In this document: positions 17,128 through 29,052 of the stretch, piece after piece
How the letters are laid out: each line of letters starts with the position of its first letter
Position numbering within the stretch: the stretch's first letter is position 1
DNA from: Psychroflexus aestuariivivens
GTDB taxonomy: Bacteria; Bacteroidota; Bacteroidia; Flavobacteriales; Flavobacteriaceae
DNA: 64,000 bases
NCBI RefSeq assembly: GCF_004010055.1
Contig: NZ_RQVT01000048.1
Location: 31,731 to 95,730 of the forward strand
Direction of reading: 5' to 3'
The notes under the pieces: model-generated
What the model was told of the DNA's origin: nothing
The model's database searches: none
What the model saw: only the letters and a program-made list of their open reading frames with translations
Translations under genes and position numbers: made by a program

Positions 17128-18666
17128 TTAACCCAACCAACCATCGCGGTCTAAACTTCGATATTGAATAGCTTCACTAATATGAACGCCTTGAATATTT
17201 TCAGACTTTTCAATATCAGCAATGGTTCTGGAGACTTTCAAAATTCGATCGTAAGCACGAGCCGACAAATTCAATCGTTCCATAGCGGTTTTTAAAAGAT
17301 TTTTGGAAGATTCATCTAGTTTACAGTATTTCTTAATCTGCTTTACTCCCATTTGTGCGTTATAATGAATTGTTTCAGAATCTTTGAAACGCTCAGTCTG
17401 AACTTCTCTCGCAGTAGTCACACGCTTTCTTATTTCAACACTGCTTTCTCCCTTTCGTTCTTCACTCAATTTATCAAATGGCACTGGAGTCACTTCTATA
17501 TGAATGTCAATCCGGTCCAAAAGCGGTCCGCTAATTTTACTCAAATAACGCTGCATTTCTGCTGGTGAAGAAGTTACTGGCGCATCAGGATCGTTAAAAT
17601 ATCCGCCCGGACTCGGATTCATACTTGCTACGAGCATAAAACTAGATGGATAAGTAACCGTAAATTTCGCACGAGAAATTGTTACTTCTCTATCTTCCAA
17701 AGGTTGGCGCATCACCTCTAAAACTGTCCGCTTAAATTCTGGTAACTCGTCTAAAAACAATATGCCATTGTGAGATAATGAAATCTCACCAGGTTGAGGA
17801 TAAGCTCCGCCGCCGACCAATGCAACATCAGAGATTGTATGATGCGGACTTCTAAATGGACGTTCCGCCATTAAACCAACATTTTCTTTGACCCTTCCAA
17901 CGACGGAATGAATTTTAGTGGTTTCCAGAGCTTCGTGGAGCGACATTGGTGGTAAAATACTAGGCAAACGTTTGGCGAGCATGGTTTTTCCTGAACCCGG
18001 CGGACCAACCATAATAATATTATGACCTCCGGCTGCTGCAATTTCCATGCAACGTTTGATAGATTCTTGACCTTTTACATCTGCAAAATCGAATTCAGGA
18101 TTAGCCAAATTGTTATAAAAAATTTCTCTAGTGTTGATTTTCGTCGGTTCTAGTGCCACATCTTTGTCGAAAAAATCAATCACTTCTGTAATATTTTCAA
18201 CACCATAAACTGCTAAATTATCTACGATTGCAGCTTCTTTTGCATTTTGTTTAGGCAAAATAAAACCTTTGAAACCTTCTTCTCTAGCTTTAATCGCAAT
18301 TGGCAAAGCACCTTTGATCGGCTGAAGACTTCCATCCAAAGATAATTCTCCCATAATAATATAATCACCTATACCAACATCTTTAATTTGAGATGAAGCT
18401 GCTAAAATTCCCAATGCTAAAGTCAAATCGTATGCTGAACCTTCCTTTCGCATATCTGCGGGTGCCATATTGATGATGATTTTTTTTCCAGGAAATTTGT
18501 ATCCATTATTTTTCAAAGCGGCTTGAATTCTAAAACTACTTTCTCTTATGGCATTGTCTGGCAAACCTACCAAATGGTAACCGATGCCTTTTTCCATGTT
18601 TATTTCGACGGTAATTGTTGCTGCTTCAACTCCAAAAACGGAGCTACCAAAAACTTTTATAAGCAT
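17128..18666 (-). CDS. comM: ComM/YifB family Mg-chelatase-like AAA ATPase
   Basis: 512 residues, full length for the family. N-terminal ChlI-like domain (KVFGSSVFGVEAATITVEIN, VGLPDNAIRESSFRIQAAL, INMAPADMRKEGSAYDLTLALGIL), Walker A GPPGSGKTMLAKRLPSILP near residue 222, Walker B ILFLDELPEFKR and the C-terminal Mg-chelatase subunit domain (DRIDIHIEVTPVPF, LNLSARAYDRILKVSRTIADIE). ComM is a hexameric helicase promoting branch migration during natural transformation in other bacteria; YifB is its common alternative name. No competence genes adjoin it. It appears monocistronic, convergent with the barrel gene. Confidence 0.9.
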   Translation of the reverse strand: MLIKVFGSSVFGVEAATITVEINMEKGIGYHLVGLPDNAIRESSFRIQAALKNNGYKFPGKKIIINMAPADMRKEGSAYDLTLALGILAASSQIKDVGIGDYIIMGELSLDGSLQPIKGALPIAIKAREEGFKGFILPKQNAKEAAIVDNLAVYGVENITEVIDFFDKDVALEPTKINTREIFYNNLANPEFDFADVKGQESIKRCMEIAAAGGHNIIMVGPPGSGKTMLAKRLPSILPPMSLHEALETTKIHSVVGRVKENVGLMAERPFRSPHHTISDVALVGGGAYPQPGEISLSHNGILFLDELPEFKRTVLEVMRQPLEDREVTISRAKFTVTYPSSFMLVASMNPSPGGYFNDPDAPVTSSPAEMQRYLSKISGPLLDRIDIHIEVTPVPFDKLSEERKGESSVEIRKRVTTAREVQTERFKDSETIHYNAQMGVKQIKKYCKLDESSKNLLKTAMERLNLSARAYDRILKVSRTIADIEKSENIQGVHISEAIQYRSLDRDGWLG

Positions 18667-18765
18667 AATAGGTAGATTGTGGTTAGTGAAGTCTAAAATA
18701 TTAAATAATTTCCAATATATGTAGCCAAAACATAATTAAGCTTATATTTTCTGTTTGATTTTAAA

Positions 18766-18800
18766 TAAAAAAAACCGAAACTCTAATGAATTTCGGTTTT
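18766..18800 (-). terminator. Rho-independent terminator after pgi
   Basis: Perfect 10-bp inverted repeat AAAACCGAAA / TTTCGGTTTT (18771-18780 and 18791-18800) with a 10-nt loop. Read on the - strand it is followed by a T-run (A-run at 18768-18775 on +), 21 bp after the pgi stop. Confidence 0.85.
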
Positions 18801-18821
18801 GATCGAATAATAATTTTAAGT

Positions 18822-20456
18822 CTAAGACTTGTAAGCCTTTATTAAATTTGTTGTTGAAGAGTCGTGCTCATTTTCAATTTTAGTTGAAGTGATATCCTTT
18901 AGAGTGTTTTTTGCCAATTGCTTACCAAGTTCTACACCCCATTGATCGTAACTGAAAATATTCCAAATCACGCCTTGAACAAAAATTTTATGCTCATACA
19001 TTGCTATAAGTTTACCTAATGAATTTGGAGTTAACTTATCTATTAATATAGAATTTGTAGGTTTATTGCCTTCAAAAACTTTAAAAGGAACTAACTTTTG
19101 AATTTGTTCTGAATTCAAATTAGAATCCTTTAATTCTGCATGAACCTCATCTTTTGTTTTGCCTTTCATTAAAGCTTCCGTTTGCGCAAAATAATTTGCC
19201 ATCAAAATATCGTGATGCTTTTGATTACCGTTCAGTGAAGATTTAAAACCAATAAAATCTGCTGGAATTAATTTTGTGCCTTGATGAATCAATTGAAAAA
19301 AGGCGTGTTGAGAATTTGTCCCTGGTTCTCCCCAAACAATATTCCCGGTTTGGTAGTTTACTTTTGCACCAGACCGATCAACACTTTTGCCATTACTTTC
19401 CATAGAGGCTTGTTGTAAATAAGGCGCTAGCTTCTGTAGATATTGTGTATATGGAATAACTGCTTCACTTTCTGCATTTAAAAAGTTGTTATACCAAATG
19501 CTTATAAGTGCTAAAATAACTGGAATATTTGATCTGAAATCTGAATTTTTGAAATGTAAATCCATAGATTCAGCACCAACCAAAAGTTCTTGAAACTGTT
19601 TAGAACCAAGACTCACTGCTATGGAAAGTCCTGCTGCGCTCCATAATGAAAACCGTCCACCAACCCAGTCGTACATTGGGAAAATATTATTTTTATCTAT
19701 CCCAAATTCTTCAACAGCTTCAATATTTGTAGATACCGCAACAAAATTGTGTTTGACATCTTCTTTTTTAGCACATTTCAGAAACCAATTTCTAACCGTG
19801 TTGGCATTGCTTAAAGTTTCTTGTGTAGTAAAAGACTTTGAAACAATGACAAATAATGTGGTTTCTGGATTCAAATCTTTGATGGTTTCCATGACATGGT
19901 CGCCATCAACATTAGAAATAAAATGTGGTGTAATGTCTTTTTGATAATATTTCAAAGCATCGACTACCATCTGTGGACCAAGGTCTGAACCACCAATACC
20001 AATGTTAACAACATCAGTAAAATTCTGACCTGTGAAAGATGTTCGGTTTCCAGAGTTAATTTGATCTGAAAAATTCTTGATCTTATCTAAAACTTTTTGA
20101 ATATCTGAATGGACATTTTGACCATCTACTTTTGCTGAATTGTCTTTGGTGCTTCTTAAAGCGGTATGTAAAACTGATCTGTTTTCAGTTTCGTTAATAG
20201 CTTCACCTGAAAAATATTGTTGAATTGCATTTTTCAAATCAGCGTGAGTTGCAAGTTCTAAGAGTTGATTTAATACATTTTCATCAATAAGATTTTTAGA
20301 AAAATCAATCAAAAAATCATCGAATCTGATGGAAAAATCTTCAAATCTATTTGGATTTTCTTCAAATAAAGATTGAATATTGAAATTTAATTTAGAAAGT
20401 TCTTCCAGTGTTTTCCAACCTTCAGATTTGATTGGTGAATTGGATTTTAAAGCCAT
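18822..20456 (-). CDS. pgi: Glucose-6-phosphate isomerase
   Basis: 544 residues, the length of bacterial/eukaryotic-type PGI. Recognisable segments: NIGIGGSDLGPQMVVDALKYY (sugar-phosphate binding), VDGDHVMETIKDLNPETTLF, SKSFTTQETLSNA, the PGI signature DWVGGRFSLWSAAGLSIAVS, MESNGKSVDRSG, and VWGEPGTNSQHAFFQLIHQGTKLIPADFIGF carrying the catalytic His/Glu region. It interconverts glucose-6-P and fructose-6-P. It begins 1 bp after the stop of the BadF-type kinase gene, so the two are co-transcribed, with a terminator after pgi. It provides the route for glucose made by the starch locus further right into glycolysis. Confidence 0.97.
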   Translation of the reverse strand: MALKSNSPIKSEGWKTLEELSKLNFNIQSLFEENPNRFEDFSIRFDDFLIDFSKNLIDENVLNQLLELATHADLKNAIQQYFSGEAINETENRSVLHTALRSTKDNSAKVDGQNVHSDIQKVLDKIKNFSDQINSGNRTSFTGQNFTDVVNIGIGGSDLGPQMVVDALKYYQKDITPHFISNVDGDHVMETIKDLNPETTLFVIVSKSFTTQETLSNANTVRNWFLKCAKKEDVKHNFVAVSTNIEAVEEFGIDKNNIFPMYDWVGGRFSLWSAAGLSIAVSLGSKQFQELLVGAESMDLHFKNSDFRSNIPVILALISIWYNNFLNAESEAVIPYTQYLQKLAPYLQQASMESNGKSVDRSGAKVNYQTGNIVWGEPGTNSQHAFFQLIHQGTKLIPADFIGFKSSLNGNQKHHDILMANYFAQTEALMKGKTKDEVHAELKDSNLNSEQIQKLVPFKVFEGNKPTNSILIDKLTPNSLGKLIAMYEHKIFVQGVIWNIFSYDQWGVELGKQLAKNTLKDITSTKIENEHDSSTTNLIKAYKS

Positions 20457-20457
20457 T

Positions 20458-21318
20458 TTAGTTTAATTTTAAAACGTTTTTCCTATAATGTTCTATTAAA
20501 CCATCGATTGGTCTACGAATGATATTACCAATATCTAAATGATAACGTTTGGCTACGTCTCTTATAATATCCTCAGAAAAGAAAGCAATCGAGCCAATAA
20601 AGTGAATTGGTACTCCTTGAGCTTGTTTGAAACACATAACTCTTCGCTCAATAAATTTTTCAATCCCTTCATAAATAAGTTTATAAAAGTAACCGTTTCG
20701 TTCTTGAGCTGTAAAAATGAATTCTGCAAAAGATGCTAAATACGTATTGGGATTATCTTCTTTGTAAACGTTTCTTTTGATAGTATCTGCGTTGAGATCA
20801 TAACGTTTAGCAAACTCTCTGCTCATGTCTTCACCCATGAAATTATAGTAATAATCTCTAATCAGGCGTTTTCCAAAATAATTTCCACTAGCTTCATCCA
20901 TAAGAACGTAACCTAAGGATTCTACTTCCATATGAACATTTTTACCATCGAAGTAGCAAGAATTGGAGCCAGTACCCAAAATACACACAATACCAGGTTC
21001 TGTAGTTGCGGCTAAAGCTGCAGCAACCATATCTTCGTCTACATTTACTTCTGCATCTTTAAAGTAGTCTTTCAAAATCAGTTTCAGATTTTGAACTGGA
21101 GTGGGAGTTCCACAACCTGCGCCGTAAAAATCAACCCTGGTGACCAGTGAAACAATTTTTTTTAAATCCTCATTTTCTTCTAATCGAGCTTTTAAATTTT
21201 CAGGTTTAAAAACTGCTGGATTCAAGCCTTTAGTTCTGGTTTTTACCTTTACCTCACCTTCATCATCCAGTAAAATCCAGTCACATTTTGTTGATCCACC
21301 ATCTGCAATTAGTATCAT
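20458..21318 (-). CDS. BadF/BadG-type sugar kinase (N-acetylglucosamine kinase-like)
   Basis: 286 residues of the ASKHA (actin/hexokinase) superfamily. Phosphate-1 loop LIADGGSTKCDWILLDDEG at the N-terminus; phosphate-2 CILGTGSNSCYFDGKN near residue 115; an adenosine-type motif VPIHFIGSIAFF near 240. Family members include N-acetylglucosamine kinase and the BadF/BadG reductase activators; this short form lacks the Fe–S cysteines of the latter, so a sugar kinase is more likely. Its position in front of pgi and near pfkA/gapA (recurrent in flavobacteria as far as I recall) suggests amino-sugar or glucose phosphorylation. The upstream terminator at 21333 separates it from gapA. Confidence 0.75.
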   Translation of the reverse strand: MILIADGGSTKCDWILLDDEGEVKVKTRTKGLNPAVFKPENLKARLEENEDLKKIVSLVTRVDFYGAGCGTPTPVQNLKLILKDYFKDAEVNVDEDMVAAALAATTEPGIVCILGTGSNSCYFDGKNVHMEVESLGYVLMDEASGNYFGKRLIRDYYYNFMGEDMSREFAKRYDLNADTIKRNVYKEDNPNTYLASFAEFIFTAQERNGYFYKLIYEGIEKFIERRVMCFKQAQGVPIHFIGSIAFFSEDIIRDVAKRYHLDIGNIIRRPIDGLIEHYRKNVLKLN

Positions 21319-21332
21319 ATGTGTTGTTTATT

Positions 21333-21367
21333 AAAAAAAGCTTGAACAGTTTCCCATTCAAGCTTTT
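21333..21367 (-). terminator. Rho-independent terminator after gapA
   Basis: Perfect 11-bp inverted repeat AAAAGCTTGAA / TTCAAGCTTTT (21336-21346, 21357-21367), loop of 10 nt, followed on the - strand by a T-run (A-run from 21333). It lies 16 bp after the gapA stop and ends the pfkA–gapA unit. Confidence 0.87.
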
Positions 21368-21382
21368 GATGTATATTTTATG

Positions 21383-23393
<2,011 letters not shown>

Positions 23394-23414
23394 TAATTCA
23401 AAAATATTTGAAAT

Positions 23415-23454
23415 AAATCGTTTTACCTAATCAAATTATCAGCTAAAACGATTT
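23415..23454 (-). promoter_or_regulatory. Inverted repeat AAATCGTTTTA…TAAAACGATTT upstream of pfkA
   Basis: Perfect 11-bp arms (23415-23425 and 23444-23454) separated by 18 nt, 22-61 bp upstream of the pfkA ATG. The half-site ATCGTTTT/AAAACGAT recurs as a closer palindrome in front of the maltose transporter gene (33400-33424). It could be a regulator site or a 5'-UTR hairpin; no T-run follows it, so it is not a plain terminator. Confidence 0.5.
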
Positions 23455-23495
23455 CGGTTAATAACTATTATGAAAATTTTAGCAATTTCAGGAAA

Positions 23496-24950
23496 TTATT
23501 CGTTTTTGACTAATATTTTGTATTCCCAAGCTTGAAATTCATGGGGTTCATCTTTTAGTTCAATTTCCTTGTTATTCATGAAATTAGTAAATTTTCCGCT
23601 TAAAGGTAATTTAAATAATTGTTTTTTATCTGAAAAATTAGCGATATAGTAAATTTTCTCTCCATCTTTTTGTCTTTCAAAAGCAATTATGTTTTCGTCA
23701 TTATTTGTCTCTAGTCTTTGATAAGATGCTGCTTTCTTAGCTCCGTTTAAGGCTGGATTCTCATTTTTTAGTGTGCCTAATTTTTCAAGAATTGTCCAAA
23801 CTTCGTTTTTGGTTTTAGGGATGCTATCTTTTTCGAAAAACTTCAGTCGTTTATTCATTCCGTATTCTTGACCGCTATAGATTAAAGGCATGCCTGGTAA
23901 TGTATAAGTAAATGCCAACATGGTTTCAGAAGCTTCTCCCATTCGTTCTTTCACTGTTCCATTCCAAGAATTTTCATCATGATTGGTAACGAAATTCATC
24001 AAATAATCATCGTCTTGATAGGTCGTGTCAATTTTCTTCATGTAGTTATCCCAATCTTTCACAGACATTTTACCTTGGGCAATTTCATTCATAATATGAT
24101 GACCTTCCCAATTGTAACCCATATCAAAAGCTTCGTAAAACAGATCTTTATCTTCACTTTCTGCCAGCATAAAAACTGGTTTTTCTTCCTTAAGTTTTGG
24201 AACTATTTGGTTCCAATATTCGGTTGGCACATTGCCAGCGACATCACAACGGAAACCGTCAATATTATGTTTTTCCACCCAAAATATCATTTCTTGGTTC
24301 ATAGCTTTCCAAAGGTCTTTGTTTTCATAATTGAGGTGTGCGACATCTGTCCAACCCCATGATTCGCCAGTGTCTGGATTGATTGGGTCAGTGACATTTC
24401 CATCTTTATCTTTATGATAATACTCAGGATGTTCTTCAATCCATTTATGATCCCAACCAGTATGATTGGCGACCCAATCCAAAATAACATACATCCCATT
24501 GCGATGAGCAGTTTCGATTAATTCATCAAAATCTTTTTCAGTTCCAAATTCCGGGTTGATAGCTGTGTAATCTGAAATAGCATAATAGCTGCCCAGATAT
24601 TTTTTCCTTTCCTCTGGGTCTTCTATATCTTCAACCGACAAGTCTCCAGTAGCTTTTCTGTTTTTCATTGAAATTGGATAAACTGGCATTAACCAAATCA
24701 CCTTTACCCCGAGTTCCTTCAGCTGAGGAATATCTTTTGTGAATTCTGAAAATGTGCCTTCTGGCGAATATTGACGAATATTGGCTTCATAAATTACTGA
24801 CGATTCCAAAGTTTCATTAGAAATAGGTTTAAAATCAGTCTCTTCTTCAGTTTCTTTAATTGTAGCCTCTTTTTTCTCGGCTTTTTGGTTACAGCCTATA
24901 ATAACCATGGATAGGTAAAGGACAAGGCTAAATATCTTTAAATGTTTCAT
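23496..24950 (-). CDS. Alpha-amylase family (GH13) lipoprotein
   Basis: About 484 residues from ATG 24950; a longer frame begins at 24977 but the lipoprotein signal (IFSLVLYLSMVIIGCNQ) fits the inner start. Complete (beta/alpha)8 GH13 domain: ILDWVANHTGWDHKW (region I), GFRCDVAGNVP (nucleophile Asp about 233), FMLAESEDKD (acid/base Glu about 261), FVTNHDENSWNGT (third Asp about 324), and a C-terminal beta domain (YYIANFSDKKQLFKLPL). It should hydrolyse alpha-1,4 glucan oligosaccharides at the periplasmic or surface face. Last gene of the - strand maltodextrin operon, 69 bp after the neighbouring GH13. No terminator is obvious in the 100 bp before pfkA. Confidence 0.88.
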   Translation of the reverse strand: MKHLKIFSLVLYLSMVIIGCNQKAEKKEATIKETEEETDFKPISNETLESSVIYEANIRQYSPEGTFSEFTKDIPQLKELGVKVIWLMPVYPISMKNRKATGDLSVEDIEDPEERKKYLGSYYAISDYTAINPEFGTEKDFDELIETAHRNGMYVILDWVANHTGWDHKWIEEHPEYYHKDKDGNVTDPINPDTGESWGWTDVAHLNYENKDLWKAMNQEMIFWVEKHNIDGFRCDVAGNVPTEYWNQIVPKLKEEKPVFMLAESEDKDLFYEAFDMGYNWEGHHIMNEIAQGKMSVKDWDNYMKKIDTTYQDDDYLMNFVTNHDENSWNGTVKERMGEASETMLAFTYTLPGMPLIYSGQEYGMNKRLKFFEKDSIPKTKNEVWTILEKLGTLKNENPALNGAKKAASYQRLETNNDENIIAFERQKDGEKIYYIANFSDKKQLFKLPLSGKFTNFMNNKEIELKDEPHEFQAWEYKILVKNE

Positions 24951-25019
24951 TTTTATTGATTTTATATGATTTTGCATTCGATTTATAAATCTTTATTTTA
25001 GAAGTTCCTGAAAAAATTT

Positions 25020-26915
25020 TCATTCTTCAGAGCTAAACATGTTAAAACCTGAGTCCAGTTGAAGCTCTTTTTTGAAAATAAAATCTGACTTTCCAATTAT
25101 GCTTTTGAAATGTTTTCCTTCTAAATTTAACTCTTCAAATTTGGATAAATTGATTCGAGTTGATTCTTTATTCGTATTCAGAAACGAGACTACTGTTTGA
25201 TTATCATGAATTCTAAAAATAGCATAAACTCCATCAAAAGGAGCAAAATGAATCATTTTTCCATCCAAAATAGCTTCAGAGTTTTTTCTGAAATTCAATA
25301 TATCTTTTATGAAATTCTGAAAATCATCTTTTTCACTTGGTAGATTTTCACCAGTAAAGGCATTGATTTGATCACCACTCCAACCACCAGGGAAATCTGT
25401 CCTGATGAGTCCATGATCTCCAGGTTTTTCTGAATTATCCATTAAAATTTCGGTGCCATAATAAATTTGAGGAGTTCTCGGTAAGCTTATAATCAATCCA
25501 AGAGCCATTTTTGTTTTATCAATATCCTCATCAAGTTGAGTAAAAATCCGATCCATATCGTGATTATCAGCAAAAATCATAATATCTTTTGGTTCAGGAT
25601 AGTAAAAATCGTTAGCCAATAGTTCGTAAACTTTAACTAGTCCGCCACCCCAAACTTGATCATCATCATTCAGCGCTTCTACTATTTTAGCTTGCATCGG
25701 AAAGTCCATCGTTGAGCGTAAATTCGACTCATATCCATCTTTATTATTCGCACCATCTTGCCAGTAGCCAACTAAAAGCTGATTGGTAGTCCATTCTTCA
25801 CCTACGATATTAAAATTCGGATATTCTTTCATTATCGCTCCTGCCCAATCAGACATAAAAGCTTTATCTGGATAAGGATAAGTGTCCTGACGAATTCCGT
25901 GTAGTTGAAGTGTTTCAACCCACCAAATGCTATTCTGAATGATATATTTTGCTAAATATGGATTTTTTTGGTTCAAATCTGGCATAGATTTCACAAACCA
26001 ACCCTGATTGTTGAGTTTAGTATCAATATCCGAAGCATAAGGATCTTGATTTGTTGTGCGACGGTGATTAGTGGTTGGGATATCTTTTCCAGATTCGTGT
26101 TTTTCTTGAAAATTCAACCAATTATCGAAAGGCAAATCCTCCATCCACCAATGTCCACTTCCACAGTGATTGGCAATCATGTCCATGATTAATCCAATAC
26201 CTTTTTCTGAAGCTTTTTGAGATAATCCTTTGTATAATTCCAAATCACCAAATCTTGGGTCAACTTTGTAAAAATCGGTAATTGCATAACCGTGATAAGA
26301 CGATGAATTCATATCATTTATTAATAATGGACTTGACCAAATGCTGGTAAAACCCATTCCTGAAATGTAGTCTAAGTGATCTATAATTCCTTGAATATCG
26401 CCTCCATGCCTTGCGTAACCGTTATCACGATTTACTTTGGTTTCTTTTAAAGTTGGGACAACATCGTTTTTCGGATTTCCATTGGCAAAACGGTCTGGAG
26501 TAATCAAGTAGATAGCGTCAGTATGATTGAATCCGATATAATCTTCGGCAGGTTTTTGTCTTGATTTCAGTTCAAAATCAAAACTTACTTTTTTTAACTT
26601 CTTTTTCTTGAATTTAATTTTGAAAGTCCCTGGCTTAGCTTTTTCTGAAATGATTAAATCCAGAAATAAATAATTTGGGCTGTCTGCCTTATGAACTTTT
26701 ACAATTTCAACACCCTCGTATTTCAATTCTGGCTGAAAAGTTGAAATATCTTCAGCATGAACCAATAGCTGAATGTTATTCATTTCCATTCCCACCCACC
26801 AATTTGACGGTTCTACCCTCAAGTCTTGAGCTTTCATTTGAAATGAAAATAGATTTAAAAGTAAAAAGCAAGTAAAAGATAATTTAATCAAAAAACCTGT
26901 GTGATTATATTTCAT
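25020..26915 (-). CDS. GH13 neopullulanase/cyclomaltodextrinase-like enzyme (SusA-like)
   Basis: 631 residues with signal peptide (MKYNHTGFLIKLSFTCFLLLNLFSF… up to MKAQ, written in parts: LSFTCFLLLNLFSFQMKAQ). An N-terminal immunoglobulin-like cyclomaltodextrinase-N domain (RVEPSNWWVGMEMNNIQLLV) is followed by the GH13 barrel: MDMIANHCGSGHWW, GIRQDTYPYPD (nucleophile Asp about 345), NIVGEEWTTNQ (Glu about 373) and FADNHDMDRIF (Asp about 451), and a small C-terminal beta domain. This architecture matches SusA-type periplasmic neopullulanase, which cuts imported maltodextrins and cyclodextrins. It lies between the GH97 gene (10 bp gap) and the lipoprotein GH13 gene. Confidence 0.9.
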   Translation of the reverse strand: MKYNHTGFLIKLSFTCFLLLNLFSFQMKAQDLRVEPSNWWVGMEMNNIQLLVHAEDISTFQPELKYEGVEIVKVHKADSPNYLFLDLIISEKAKPGTFKIKFKKKKLKKVSFDFELKSRQKPAEDYIGFNHTDAIYLITPDRFANGNPKNDVVPTLKETKVNRDNGYARHGGDIQGIIDHLDYISGMGFTSIWSSPLLINDMNSSSYHGYAITDFYKVDPRFGDLELYKGLSQKASEKGIGLIMDMIANHCGSGHWWMEDLPFDNWLNFQEKHESGKDIPTTNHRRTTNQDPYASDIDTKLNNQGWFVKSMPDLNQKNPYLAKYIIQNSIWWVETLQLHGIRQDTYPYPDKAFMSDWAGAIMKEYPNFNIVGEEWTTNQLLVGYWQDGANNKDGYESNLRSTMDFPMQAKIVEALNDDDQVWGGGLVKVYELLANDFYYPEPKDIMIFADNHDMDRIFTQLDEDIDKTKMALGLIISLPRTPQIYYGTEILMDNSEKPGDHGLIRTDFPGGWSGDQINAFTGENLPSEKDDFQNFIKDILNFRKNSEAILDGKMIHFAPFDGVYAIFRIHDNQTVVSFLNTNKESTRINLSKFEELNLEGKHFKSIIGKSDFIFKKELQLDSGFNMFSSEE

Positions 26916-26925
26916 AATTGAAGTT

Positions 26926-29049
<2,124 letters not shown>

Positions 29050-29052
29050 TCA

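Noticed and set aside
20471..20480. AAAACGTTTT, a perfect LacI-style palindrome
   Set aside because: It lies inside the last codons of the BadF-type kinase gene (encoding NVLK) and far from any promoter; probably chance.
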